Below are positions 29,655-38,505 of a stretch of 64,000 nucleotides of DNA, piece by piece. The notes below the pieces were generated by a model. The model saw only the letters and a list, made by a program, of their open reading frames with translations. It did not search any database and was not told where the DNA came from. The position numbers and the translations under genes were made by a program. Position 1 is the first letter of the stretch. Each line of letters begins with the position of its first letter. This DNA comes from Vulcaniibacterium tengchongense (lineage in GTDB: Bacteria; Pseudomonadota; Gammaproteobacteria; Xanthomonadales; Xanthomonadaceae), in the NCBI RefSeq assembly GCF_003814555.1, contig NZ_RKQN01000002.1:744001-808000 (forward strand), written 5' to 3'.

Positions 29655-31454
29655 TCAAGGCCACAAGGGCCCGCCCAGCCACAGCCAGCGCGCCATCCAG
29701 GCGCTGGCCAGGCCGAGCAGCGCGGTCAGCGGCAGGCCGATGCGCAGGAAGTCGGCGAAGCGGTACTGGCCGGGGCCGAGGATCAGCAGGTTGCCGTGGT
29801 GGCCGATCGGGGTGAGGAACGCGACCACCGCGCCGAGCGCGGTGCAGACCACGAACGGCGTCGCCGGCAGCTGCAGCGATTGCGCCACCTCGACCGCGAT
29901 CGGCCCGAGCAGCACCGTGGTGGCCGCGTCCGACAGGATCTGGGTCAGCAGCGCGGCGACGCCGAACATCACCACCAGCACCGCCAGCGCCGGCCAGTGT
30001 GCGATCAGGTGCAGCAGGCCGCCGGCGAGCAGCTGCGCGGTGCCGGTGCGTTCCATGGCGATGCCGAGCGGGATCACCCCGGCGATCATCACGAAGATGC
30101 GCACGTCGATCTCGCGGTAGGCCTGGTCGACGTCGACGCAGCGCGTCACCACCATCGCCACCGCGCCGAGCAGGAACGCCAGCGGCGCCGGCAGCCATTC
30201 GGTCGCCGCGGCGAGCACCGTCGCGGCCAGAATCGCCAACGCGATCGGCGCGCGCACCCGCCGCCGCGCCTCGCCGGCGAACGGCACCAGCATCAGGAAG
30301 CCGTGGTGCGCCGCGAGCTCGGCGAAGCGCGAGGGCTTGCCCCACAGCACCAGCAGGTCGCCCTCGCGCAACGGCGCGTCGGAGGCCCGCAGCGGCAGGC
30401 TGCCGTCGCGCCGCCACAGCCCGGCGATCACCGCGCGAAAACGGCCGGCGAAATTCAGCTCGCGGACGCTGCGGCCGATGAACTCCGAGCCCGGCGCGAG
30501 CACCGCCTGCACCAGCTGCGCCGGGCCGTCGCCGTCGACGCGGTCGCCGTAGCGGGCGATCGCGTGCAGTTCCAGCCCCGGGTCGTCGTGCAGCGAGGCC
30601 AAGGCATCGGCCGAGGCTTCGACCAGCAGCAGGTCGCCGGCGATCAGCGGGCTGGCGTCGGTGAGGTCCTCGCGCAGGCGGCGGTCGCGGACCCAGCCGA
30701 GCAGGCGGAACTTGTCGCCCAGTTCCTTGCGCAGTTCGGCCAGCGGCCGCGTGCTCCAGCGCGAGCCCTCGACCACCAGCAGCTCGGTGCGGTAGCGGTC
30801 CAGGCGCAGGTAGTCCTCGTCGGCGAGCGCGCCGAAACGCCTGGGCAGCAGCCAGCGCGCCGCCAGCATGTACAGCACGCCGAGCGCGACCAGCAGCAGG
30901 CCGATCGGCGTGATCGAGAAGATACCCAGGCCCGGCGCGCCGGCGCGCTCGATCAGGTCGTCGGCGAGCAGGAAGGCCGGTGCGCTGACCAGGGTCAGGG
31001 TGGTGCCGAGCGAGGCCGCGAACGACATCGGCATCAGCAGCCGCGACACCGACAGGCCGCGGGCGCGGGCGAAGCGCGACAGGATCGGCAGCATCATCGC
31101 CGTCACCATCACGTGATGGGTGAACGACGAAAGCATCGCCACCGCCGGCATGGTCACCGCGATCGCGCGCGTCTCGCTGCGCCCGGCGGCGCGGCCGATC
31201 GCCTGGCCGATGCGCTCGGTCAGGCCGGTGGCGGCGAGCGCGCCGGAGATCACGAACACCGCGGCGACGATGATCGCCGCCTCGCTGGCGAAGCCGGACA
31301 GCGCCTGGCGCGGCTCGAGCAGGCCGGTCAGGACCAGGGCGAGCAGGGTCAGCATCGCGGTGACGTCGACGCGCAGGCGCTCGCTGACGAACAGATACAG
31401 GCTTCCGGCCAGGATCAGCAGGAACAGCAGGGGTTGCGCGTCCATGCCCGGCAT
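29655..31454 (-). CDS. SLC13-family permease with two RCK-C (TrkA-C) domains
   Basis: A 599-residue inner-membrane transporter of the divalent anion/Na+ symporter (DASS, SLC13) type. About five hydrophobic segments occur in residues 8-195, then a cytoplasmic insert (about 200-385) with two TrkA-C-like domains (DRYRTELLVVEGSRWSTRPL and PGSEFIGRSVRELNFAGRFR), then about six more segments. Motifs such as SFTHHVMVTAMMLPI, LGTTLTLVSAP and TPIGHHGNLLILGPGQYRF fit the two helical-hairpin substrate sites. Substrate may be sulfate or a dicarboxylate. The start could be Met1 or Met4 (31445). Confidence 0.87.
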   Translation of the reverse strand: MPGMDAQPLLFLLILAGSLYLFVSERLRVDVTAMLTLLALVLTGLLEPRQALSGFASEAAIIVAAVFVISGALAATGLTERIGQAIGRAAGRSETRAIAVTMPAVAMLSSFTHHVMVTAMMLPILSRFARARGLSVSRLLMPMSFAASLGTTLTLVSAPAFLLADDLIERAGAPGLGIFSITPIGLLLVALGVLYMLAARWLLPRRFGALADEDYLRLDRYRTELLVVEGSRWSTRPLAELRKELGDKFRLLGWVRDRRLREDLTDASPLIAGDLLLVEASADALASLHDDPGLELHAIARYGDRVDGDGPAQLVQAVLAPGSEFIGRSVRELNFAGRFRAVIAGLWRRDGSLPLRASDAPLREGDLLVLWGKPSRFAELAAHHGFLMLVPFAGEARRRVRAPIALAILAATVLAAATEWLPAPLAFLLGAVAMVVTRCVDVDQAYREIDVRIFVMIAGVIPLGIAMERTGTAQLLAGGLLHLIAHWPALAVLVVMFGVAALLTQILSDAATTVLLGPIAVEVAQSLQLPATPFVVCTALGAVVAFLTPIGHHGNLLILGPGQYRFADFLRIGLPLTALLGLASAWMARWLWLGGPLWP

Positions 31455-31556
31455 TTTGCGGCAAAATCCCGGCCGCGTTCGGACGCCGCGTCCTGCACCG
31501 GTCCGTCACGGCCGCCGCCGCTACACTGCACCGTCCCCGCGCCCGCGCCCACGACG

Positions 31557-32705
31557 ATGCCCTCCGTCACGAGCGAAACGCCAGTCCAGGATCGCGGAGA
31601 CGACCGTCTCCGCGCGGCCATGGCCGTGTCCGGAATCGGCATGGCGATCCTCGATCTGCAGGGGCGCTGGGTCGAGGTCAACCCGGCCTTCGAGCGCATG
31701 TTCGGCTACGGCGCCGGCGAACTGGTCGGGCAGTCGGCGCTGTCGTTCGTGCATCCCGAGGACGTGGCGCTGTCGCGGCGCTATCTGCAGGACCTGATCG
31801 ACGGCACGTTGCCGATGCTCGACGAGCAGCGCCGCTACCTGCACCGCAACGGCGAGGTGGTGTGGACCCACACCAACGTCGCGGTGATGCGCGACGGCGA
31901 CGGCAAGCCGGTCTACCTGCTGCTGCAGCTGCGCGACATCGGCGCGCAGCGCCGCGCCGAGGCGCAGCTGAAGTCCCAGGCCGAAGCCGAACACGCCGCC
32001 TACGACCTGGCCATGCGCCAGTTGCAGCTGTTCGCCGATGCGGTCGCCCACGACCTGCGCGCGCCGCTGCGCTCGATCGAGAGCTTCTCGGCGCTGCTGG
32101 CCGAGCGCGCCGGCGAGCGCCTGGACGCGAGCGAGCGCGACTACCTGGACCGGATCCGCGCCGCGGCCGCGCGCATGGGCGGCCTGCTCAGCGCGCTCGG
32201 CGACCTGTCGCACGTGACCCGCGCCGAGCTGCACCCGCGGCCGGTGGACCTGAGCCTGCTGGCCGAATGGGTCGGCGCCGAACTGCAGGACGCCGAACCG
32301 CAGCGCCGCGCCGAGATCCGGGTCCAGCCCGGCCTCGACGCCCACGGCGACGAGCGCCTGCTCAAGCTGCTGCTGAGCCAGCTGATGGGCAACGCCTGGA
32401 AGTTCTCCCGCGGCCGCGACCCGATCCGGATCGAGGTCACCGGGGAACACGTCGACGGCCGGCTGCGGCTCGAGGTCCGCGACCAGGGCGTCGGTTTCGA
32501 CATGCGCTATGCTCATAAGCTGTTCGAACCCTTCCAGCGCCTGCACGGGCCGGATCAGGGCGGGGGGCACGGCCTCGGCCTGGCGATCGCCAAGCGCATC
32601 GTCGAGCGCCATCGGGGCCGCCTGCATGCGCATTCGCAACCGGACGCCGGCAGCGTGTTCACGGTGGAACTGCCCGCCGTCGCGCCGACGGAGGAACGCA
32701 GTTGA
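31557..32705 (+). CDS. PAS-domain sensor histidine kinase
   Basis: A 382-residue cytoplasmic-looking kinase with no obvious membrane segment. A PAS fold spans about residues 18-130 (GMAILDLQGRWVEVNPAFERMFGY and the PAC block YLLLQLRDIGAQRRAE). The HisKA segment has His165 in DAVAHDLRAPLRSIESF, the bacteriophytochrome-like H-box. The ATPase domain has the N-box GNAWKFSRGRDP and the G-box GQGVGFDMRYAHKLFEPFQRLH...HGLGLAIAKRI. The stop overlaps the start of a single-domain response regulator (TGATG), matching the known pairing of such kinases with Rcp1-like regulators. The signal sensed is unknown. Confidence 0.9.
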   Translation: MPSVTSETPVQDRGDDRLRAAMAVSGIGMAILDLQGRWVEVNPAFERMFGYGAGELVGQSALSFVHPEDVALSRRYLQDLIDGTLPMLDEQRRYLHRNGEVVWTHTNVAVMRDGDGKPVYLLLQLRDIGAQRRAEAQLKSQAEAEHAAYDLAMRQLQLFADAVAHDLRAPLRSIESFSALLAERAGERLDASERDYLDRIRAAAARMGGLLSALGDLSHVTRAELHPRPVDLSLLAEWVGAELQDAEPQRRAEIRVQPGLDAHGDERLLKLLLSQLMGNAWKFSRGRDPIRIEVTGEHVDGRLRLEVRDQGVGFDMRYAHKLFEPFQRLHGPDQGGGHGLGLAIAKRIVERHRGRLHAHSQPDAGSVFTVELPAVAPTEERS

Positions 32706-33133
32706 TGCACAAAGAGATCCTGCTGGTCGAGGACAATCCCGACGACGTCGAACTGACCCGGATCGCGTTCGACGAAGCCAAGATCGCCAACCGCCTGGCG
32801 GTGGTCGGCGACGGCGCGGAGGCGCTCGACTACCTGTTCGCGCGCGGCCGCTACAGCGACCGCGACCCCGAGGACCTGCCCTCGATCGTGCTGCTCGACC
32901 TCAACTTGCCGAAGGTCGACGGCCGCGAGGTGCTGCAGGCGATCCGCGCCAACGAGGCCACCCGCACCCTGCCGGTGGTGGTGCTGACCACCAGCGCCGA
33001 GCCGTTCGACGTCGAGGCCAGCTATGCGCTCGGGGTCAACAGCTACATCCAGAAGCCGGTGGACTTCGAGCAGTTCGTCTGGGCGGTCAAGCAGGTCGGG
33101 CTGTACTGGCTGGTGCTGAACCACCCGCGCTGA
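32705..33133 (+). CDS. Single-domain response regulator (Rcp1-like)
   Basis: A 142-residue CheY-like receiver without an output domain. The acidic pocket (LLVEDNPDD), phospho-acceptor Asp65 in IVLLDLNLPKVDG, the switch threonine (VVLTTSAEP) and the conserved lysine (IQKPVDF) are present. The YLFARG insertion between alpha2 and beta3 is typical of the Rcp1 subgroup. The ATG overlaps the kinase stop codon; a TTG three bases earlier is an alternative, with GGAGG at better spacing. It should receive phosphate from the upstream kinase and act through protein contacts. Confidence 0.91.
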   Translation: MHKEILLVEDNPDDVELTRIAFDEAKIANRLAVVGDGAEALDYLFARGRYSDRDPEDLPSIVLLDLNLPKVDGREVLQAIRANEATRTLPVVVLTTSAEPFDVEASYALGVNSYIQKPVDFEQFVWAVKQVGLYWLVLNHPR

Positions 33134-33432
33134 GCGCGCCCCGCGGCGCCTGGCCGCGGGGCGGAACGAGCGTGCGGCCCTCGGCCGGGCCGCCGGTGCC
33201 GTCCGCGACCGGCCGGCCGTTGCCGCGCCACCCCGCCGTTCCCTTTCCGCGACCCGCCGCCGGCATTTCCCGGGCCCCGCGGCACCGTTCCGCCAGAACA
33301 GAACGCCATGGCATTGGGCGTCCGCAGGGGCCGGTGCACGCCGCGCCCGGGCTCCCGCCGTCGCGGAATGACGGCCCCGAGGCGCAGCGGAGTCGCGGCG
33401 GGCGACCGGCCCGCGCCCGCGGCGGCGCGGCC

Positions 33433-34188
33433 TCAGCCGCCACCGAACAGCTGCTCGGCGCGCTGGAACAGGATCCAGCTGGTCGCGATCACCTTGTCCC
33501 CGCCCTGCGGGCGGTTGCCGCGGTGGGTGTGGGTGAACGCCGCCGGCGCGATCAGCAGGCTGCCGGCGCGCGGCGCGATCTTGCGCCGCTGGTACAGGAA
33601 CTCGGTCTCGCCGGCGGCGAAGCCGTCGTTGAGGTACAGCGTCCACAGCAGGTGCCGGTGCAACGTCTCCGCGCGCGCGTCGCGCGGGTACAGCTCGCAG
33701 TGCCAGTACGGGTAGCCGCCGCGGTCGGCGGCGTAGCGCTGCAGGTTGATCGAGCCGGGGCGCAGCACGGTGGCGACGATCGGCGCCAGCGTCTCGTCGT
33801 CCATGTCCGCCAGGCGCTCGGCGGTCAGGCGCCGGCGCCGGCCCTCGGCGTCCGGGGTTTCCAGCATCAGCGGCGCGATCAGCGCGTGCGGATAGCGGCG
33901 CAGGTAGGCCAGCACGCCGCGGAACACCGCACGGTTGAGCAGGGCCTCGTCCTCGCGCCAGTCCGGGCGGCCGCTGATGGTCAGGTCGCGGCTGTCCTTG
34001 AGCTCCGGCAGCACGCCGCCGCCGACCCGGCCGGGCACGGTGTCGGCGCTCGCCTCGAGGCGCGCGACCAGGCGCGCGCACTCGTCGCGCCCGAGCATGT
34101 CGGGATAGACCTCGATGAAGTCGAGGCCGGCTGCGGGCTGGAGGGCGGCGTCTGCGGGCATGGCGGGTTCCCGGGGAGGGGCGTCCAT
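33433..34188 (-). CDS. 2OG-Fe(II) oxygenase family protein
   Basis: A 251-residue protein resembling 2-oxoglutarate- and iron-dependent dioxygenases of the prolyl-4-hydroxylase type. The jelly-roll core shows a YWHCELYP segment (first iron-ligand region), GETEFLYQRRKIAPRAGSLLIAPAAFTHTHRGNRP with the distal histidine and basic residue that binds 2-oxoglutarate, and a C-terminal YIATSW-like strand (KVIATSWILF). A second possible start, nine codons in (34161), has a better-placed GGGAA. The target (protein or small molecule) is unknown. It lies 18 bases upstream of the fbp stop codon's far side, reading the same way, but is not obviously coupled. Confidence 0.75.
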   Translation of the reverse strand: MDAPPREPAMPADAALQPAAGLDFIEVYPDMLGRDECARLVARLEASADTVPGRVGGGVLPELKDSRDLTISGRPDWREDEALLNRAVFRGVLAYLRRYPHALIAPLMLETPDAEGRRRRLTAERLADMDDETLAPIVATVLRPGSINLQRYAADRGGYPYWHCELYPRDARAETLHRHLLWTLYLNDGFAAGETEFLYQRRKIAPRAGSLLIAPAAFTHTHRGNRPQGGDKVIATSWILFQRAEQLFGGG

Positions 34189-34206
34189 CCTCGCACGCCG
34201 CCCGGC

Positions 34207-35238
34207 TCAGCCGCGCGCGTCGTGCTCGCGGTGGTAGCGCACCGCGGCCTCGACCTCCTGCCGGGAGCCGAGGAACACCGGCACGCGCTGGTGCAGGCCG
34301 GTCGGCTGCACCTCGAGCATGCGCTGGCGGCCGGTGCTGGCGGCGCCGCCGGCCTGTTCGACCAGGAACGCCATCGGGTTGGCCTCGTACATCAGCCGCA
34401 GCTTGCCGCCCTTGGCCGCGCACTTGCTGTCCAGCGGATAGCTGAAGATGCCGCCGCGGGTGAGGATGCGGTGCACGTCGGCGACCATCGAGGCGACCCA
34501 GCGCATGTTGAAGTCCTTGCCGCGGGGGCCGTCCTTGCCGGCCAGCAGGTCGCCGACGTAGGCCTGCATCGGCGGCTCCCAGAAGCGCTGGTTGGACATG
34601 TTGACCGCGAACTCGCGGGTTTCCTCGGGAATGCGCATGCCACGCGCGGTCAGCACGAAGCTGCCGATCTCGCGGTCGAGGGTGAAGGCGTGGGTGCCGT
34701 TGCCGACGGTCAGCACCAGCATCGTGCTCGGCCCGTACACGCAGTAGCCGGCGGCCACCTGGGCGGTGCCGGGTTGGAGGAAGTGCTCGTCGCGCGGCTC
34801 GCTCACGCCCTCCGGGCAGCGCAGCACCGAGAAGATCGTGCCGACCGAGACGTTGACGTCGATGTTGGAGCTGCCGTCGAGCGGATCGAATAGCAGCAGG
34901 TAGTTGCCGCGCGGGTAGTCGTCGGAGATCGGCAGCGAGACGTCCATTTCCTCCGAGGCCAACGCGGCGAGGTGCCCGCCCCAGGCGTTGGCCTCGAGCA
35001 GGATTTCGTTGCTGAGCACGTCGAGCTTCTTCTGCGCCTCGCCCTGGATGTTGATCGAGGCCCGGCCGCCGCTGCCGGCGTCGCCGAGCACGCCGCCCAG
35101 CGCGCCCTTGCCGACCGCGATCGAGATGCTCTTGCAGGCGCGGGCGACGACTTCGATCAGCAGGCGCAGGTCGGCGTTGATGCGGCCGGCGCGTTGTTCT
35201 TCGATCAGGTAGCGGGTGAGCGAGACCGGTGGCGTCAT
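34207..35238 (-). CDS. fbp: Fructose-1,6-bisphosphatase class I
   Basis: A 343-residue gluconeogenic enzyme that hydrolyses fructose 1,6-bisphosphate to fructose 6-phosphate. Metal-binding and catalytic motifs are clear: ALASEEMD, then [23 protein letters not shown], and the C-terminal [11 protein letters not shown] and [19 protein letters not shown] segments. The ATG at 35238 starts [20 protein letters not shown], matching the family N-terminus; the longer upstream frame has no homology. Length is typical (about 335-345). It is followed by the 2OG-Fe(II) oxygenase gene. Confidence 0.96.
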   Translation of the reverse strand: MTPPVSLTRYLIEEQRAGRINADLRLLIEVVARACKSISIAVGKGALGGVLGDAGSGGRASINIQGEAQKKLDVLSNEILLEANAWGGHLAALASEEMDVSLPISDDYPRGNYLLLFDPLDGSSNIDVNVSVGTIFSVLRCPEGVSEPRDEHFLQPGTAQVAAGYCVYGPSTMLVLTVGNGTHAFTLDREIGSFVLTARGMRIPEETREFAVNMSNQRFWEPPMQAYVGDLLAGKDGPRGKDFNMRWVASMVADVHRILTRGGIFSYPLDSKCAAKGGKLRLMYEANPMAFLVEQAGGAASTGRQRMLEVQPTGLHQRVPVFLGSRQEVEAAVRYHREHDARG

Positions 35239-35293
35239 GGCGGGGACCGCGGCGAAGAAGGGCCGCCATTGTCGCCGATGCGCGCCGGCGCGG

Positions 35294-35725
35294 TCAGCCG
35301 GCTTCGCGGCGCGGCGGCTCCTCGTACGCGGCGTCGTGCCAGCGCAGGGCCGTGCAGCCGAGCCGCGCGGCCATCGCCCGCACCTGCCCGCGCAGCGCCG
35401 CCTCGATCGCCGGCGCGTGCGGGCCCGGGCGCGCGTACAGCGCGTCGACGCGGAAGCAGTAGCCGCCGCGCGGCAGCGCCAGCCCGGGGGTGGCGCAGGC
35501 ATAGCCCACCGCGGCCGCGTCGAGCCGGGCCAGCCAGGCCCAGGCGCGCCGCGGCGGGTCGAGCAGTGCTTCGCGCAACGCCAGCGCCGCGTCCTCGTGC
35601 GGCAGCGCGCCGCCGCGCAGCGCGTGCTCGCGGCACAGCGCCAGCAGCGTCGCCAGTTCCGCCGCGCCGACGGCGGCGACGGCGATCGCGGGAGCGCGAG
35701 CGAACGGATGCGGCGCGGCGCTCAT
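35294..35725 (-). CDS. Putative GNAT-type N-acetyltransferase
   Basis: A 143-residue protein with a layout like a small GNAT acetyltransferase: an N-terminal helix region, strands [20 protein letters not shown] and [15 protein letters not shown] (core beta-4/beta-5), and a helix followed by [19 protein letters not shown]. The canonical acetyl-CoA loop (R/Q-x-x-G-x-A) is replaced by [11 protein letters not shown], so binding may be weakened. Its ATG overlaps the stop of the upstream lipoprotein gene, so the two are probably co-translated. Function is unknown. Confidence 0.68.
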   Translation of the reverse strand: MSAAPHPFARAPAIAVAAVGAAELATLLALCREHALRGGALPHEDAALALREALLDPPRRAWAWLARLDAAAVGYACATPGLALPRGGYCFRVDALYARPGPHAPAIEAALRGQVRAMAARLGCTALRWHDAAYEEPPRREAG

Positions 35726-36099
35726 CGTGCGGGCTCCGCGGCGCCCGGATCGCCGGCGACGGAAGCGCCGCCGCCGGGGGCGGGCGCCACCAGCGGCGGC
35801 GCGCAGCCCAACTCCCGGTGGCGGCGCTCGACCGTGGCCAGGCGCTCGTCGGCCTCGCCGAGCGCCGAGCGCGCCGCGGCGTGCCGAATGCCGACCACCG
35901 CCGGCAGCACCGCCTTCCATGCGCCGCGCCGCGCCCGCGGCGCGGCCTCGCGGCGGCGCAGGGCCGCGGCGCGCTCGTCGGCCAGGCGCGGGCAGTCCAG
36001 CGCGTCCAGCTGCGCCAGCGGCGTCGGGCTGCGCGGGATGCCCGCGCAGGCGGCGGGAAAGCAGGCTAGGATCGCGGCGGAAGCGACGCGGGGGCGCAT
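35722..36099 (-). CDS. Putative lipoprotein, unknown function
   Basis: A 125-residue protein starting with a signal-like segment (ASAAILACFPAACAG); Cys18 in PAAC could be lipidated. The body is Arg/Ala-rich with a helical segment (LAQLDALDCPRLADERAAALRRREA) and a hydrophobic stretch AVLPAVVGI. No family was recognised. It overlaps the acetyltransferase gene by four bases. It is divergent from the response regulator gene starting at 36217. Confidence 0.6.
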   Translation of the reverse strand: MRPRVASAAILACFPAACAGIPRSPTPLAQLDALDCPRLADERAAALRRREAAPRARRGAWKAVLPAVVGIRHAAARSALGEADERLATVERRHRELGCAPPLVAPAPGGGASVAGDPGAAEPAR

Positions 36100-36216
36100 G
36101 GCGGTCTCCGTGGGGCGGGTCCGATGCGCGCAGCCTGCGCGCCCGGTTTTAAGAACGCTTTAATCGCGCCGGGGCACCGTGGCGGCGTGGACGAAGACGG
36201 GAACGAGCCCTCGCCG

Positions 36217-36882
36217 ATGAACCTGCTGCTGGTCGAGGACGATGCGATGCTGGCCGAGGCGGTGCGTGCGGGGCTGGAGCAGCAGGGCTTCCGCGTCGAC
36301 TGGGCCGGCGACGCCGCGCACGCGAAGACCGCGCTGGTCGAGCACGACTACGCCGCGGTGCTGCTCGACCTCGGCCTGCCCGGGCGCTCCGGGCTGAGCG
36401 TGCTGGCGGCGATGCGCGCCCGCTACGACGTCACCCCGGTGCTGATCGTCACCGCCCGCGACAAGCTCAGCGACCGCATCGCCGGGCTCGATGCCGGCGC
36501 CGACGACTACATCGTCAAGCCGTTCCAGCTCGACGAGCTGTACGCGCGGCTGCGCGCGGTGGTGCGGCGCAGCCAGGGCCGGGTGGCGCCGGTGCTCAGC
36601 TGCAACGGCGTGGCGCTGGACCCGGCGCGGCGCGAGGTGACCCGCGACGGGGTCGCGGTGGCGCTGAGCACGCACGAATTCCGTACCCTGCAACTGCTGC
36701 TCGAGCGGCAGGGCCGCATCGTCACCCGCGAGCAGCTGGAGGAGGCGGTGTACGGCAGTTCCGGCACGATCGAGAGCAACACCATCGCGGTCTACATCCA
36801 CCAGCTGCGGCGCAAGCTCGGCGACGGCCTGATCCAGACCGTGCACGGCTACGGCTACCGCGTCGGCGGGAGCGCGGCGTGA
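36217..36882 (+). CDS. OmpR-family response regulator (QseB-like)
   Basis: A 221-residue DNA-binding response regulator. The receiver domain (1-115) has the acidic pair in LLVEDDAM, phospho-acceptor Asp51 (VLLDLGLPGRSG), the TARD switch and the Lys in DYIVKPF. The winged-helix output (about 130-220) ends with the recognition segment SNTIAVYIHQLRRKLG...IQTVHGYGYRV. The ATG at 36217 starts the family homology (MNLLLVEDD). It is coupled to the following kinase (GTGA overlap). The sequence is closest in style to QseB/PmrA/TctD regulators. Confidence 0.94.
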   Translation: MNLLLVEDDAMLAEAVRAGLEQQGFRVDWAGDAAHAKTALVEHDYAAVLLDLGLPGRSGLSVLAAMRARYDVTPVLIVTARDKLSDRIAGLDAGADDYIVKPFQLDELYARLRAVVRRSQGRVAPVLSCNGVALDPARREVTRDGVAVALSTHEFRTLQLLLERQGRIVTREQLEEAVYGSSGTIESNTIAVYIHQLRRKLGDGLIQTVHGYGYRVGGSAA

Positions 36883-38312
36883 GCGCGCACTCGCTGCGCG
36901 GCCGCCTCACCTGCGCGCTGCTGTGGTGCATCGTGCTGACCTGGGCCGGCTGGAGCGTGTGCCAGTTCGAGCAGATCAAGCGCGAGCGCACCGGCCTGTG
37001 GGACGCTTCGCTGCGCGAGATCGGCGAGCAGATCCTGCGTTCGATGCCCGACAGCGTGGCGCTGCTGCCGCAGGTGCCGCCGGCGCCCGCCGCGGCCGGC
37101 CCGGCCGACCGCAAGATGAGCTTCCAGGTGTGGGCGCGCGGCCGGCTGGTGGTGCATTCGCCGGCGGCGCCGCGCGCGCCGCTCAAGCCCGACTTCCGCG
37201 ACGGCTTCGACCTGCGCGGGATCGGCGGCGAGCACTGGCGCGTGTACAGCCTGACCGACGCGCGCCGCGGCTTGACCGTGCAGGTCGGCCGCTCGCGGGC
37301 GATGCTGGCGCGCGAGGTGCACGGCTGGGTGCGGCTGAGCCTGCTGGCCGCGCTCGGCCTGTTCGTGGTGTTCGCGCTGGCGGTGTGGTGGGTGATCGGC
37401 CGCTCGCTGCGGCCGCTGACCGGGCTGCGCGACGCGATGCTGGCGCGGCGGCCGCTGGACCTGACCCCGCTGCCGGACGCGGCGCTGCCGTGCGAGGTGC
37501 GGCCGCTGGTGCAGGCGTTCAACGCCCAGCTGCAGCGCGTCGACCAGGCCCTGCAGCACGAGCGCCGCTTCATCGCCGACGCCGCGCACGAGCTGCGCAC
37601 GCCGCTGGCGGTGCTCGGCGCGCATGCGGACCTGGCCCTGCGCGCCGGCGACGGGGCCGAGCGCGAGGCGGCGTTGCGCCGGCTCAGCGCCGGGGTGCGC
37701 CGCAGCGCGCGCCTGTCCGAGCAGCTGCTCGACCTCGCCCGCCTCGACGCCGCCACCGCGGCGGCGCCGCGGGTGCCGGTGGAACTGGCCGAACTGGTGG
37801 TGATCGTGGTGCGCGACTTCGAGATGCTGGCGCGCGAGCGCGGCCAGCGGATCAGCCTGCGCACCGAGCCCGGCGCGATCCGCGGCGACGTCGACCAGCT
37901 CGGCATCCTGCTGCGCAACCTGGTCGACAACGCGCTGCGCTACGCCGGCGCGCTCGGCCAGATCGCGGTCGAATGCCGGCGCGCGCGGCGCGACGGCGTG
38001 GAAGGCCTGTGCCTGAGCGTCGCCGACGACGGCCCCGGCGTGCCCGCCGAGGACCGCGCGCGGATCTTCGACCGCTTCTACCGCGCCGCCGGCAGCGCCG
38101 AGCGCGGCTGCGGCATCGGCCTGTCGCTGGTGGCGCGGATCGCCGACACCCACGGCGCGCGGATCGAGGTCGGCGATGGCCTGCACGGCCGCGGCCTCAC
38201 CGTGGCGGTGTTCTTCGCCCTGGCCGACGCGGAGGCGGCGCCGCGCGCGCCCCGCGCCGAGGAGGCGGGCGCCGCGCTGCCGCTCCTGCAGGAGCGGCCC
38301 GGCGAAGGGTGA
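36879..38312 (+). CDS. Membrane sensor histidine kinase (QseC-like)
   Basis: A 477-residue kinase that should phosphorylate the preceding regulator. Membrane helices are at about residues 10-28 and 152-173, enclosing a periplasmic sensor of about 120 residues. A HAMP-like linker follows. His237 lies in RFIADAAHELRTPLAVL; the N-box is LLRNLVDNALRYAGA, and the G-boxes are VADDGPGVPAEDRARIFDRFYR and GCGIGLSLVARI. The GTG start overlaps the regulator stop codon. The C-terminus has an unusual Pro/Ala/Glu tail of about 25 residues. The signal is unknown. Confidence 0.93.
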   Translation: MSAHSLRGRLTCALLWCIVLTWAGWSVCQFEQIKRERTGLWDASLREIGEQILRSMPDSVALLPQVPPAPAAAGPADRKMSFQVWARGRLVVHSPAAPRAPLKPDFRDGFDLRGIGGEHWRVYSLTDARRGLTVQVGRSRAMLAREVHGWVRLSLLAALGLFVVFALAVWWVIGRSLRPLTGLRDAMLARRPLDLTPLPDAALPCEVRPLVQAFNAQLQRVDQALQHERRFIADAAHELRTPLAVLGAHADLALRAGDGAEREAALRRLSAGVRRSARLSEQLLDLARLDAATAAAPRVPVELAELVVIVVRDFEMLARERGQRISLRTEPGAIRGDVDQLGILLRNLVDNALRYAGALGQIAVECRRARRDGVEGLCLSVADDGPGVPAEDRARIFDRFYRAAGSAERGCGIGLSLVARIADTHGARIEVGDGLHGRGLTVAVFFALADAEAAPRAPRAEEAGAALPLLQERPGEG

Positions 38313-38505
38313 CGCGCCCCGCGCGCGGCGGGGCGCGGCCCCTTCGCTGCGCGGGCCGCGTGCTGACAGCACCCTGGCAGCAGCCCCCGCGCATCCTGCC
38401 ACGGTGCGGACGGCCCGCGTCTGCGAGGCACCGCCGCCGCCGCGCCGGTCGCCCGGCGCGCAGGCGCCGCACGCCCGTCCCTCCGCCCGCAGGAGCCGAT
38501 GCCGC

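Noticed and set aside
29796-31556. In-frame extension of the PAS histidine kinase upstream of 31557
   Set aside because: It is open only because it is antisense to the SLC13 permease; kinase homology begins at the ATG at 31557.
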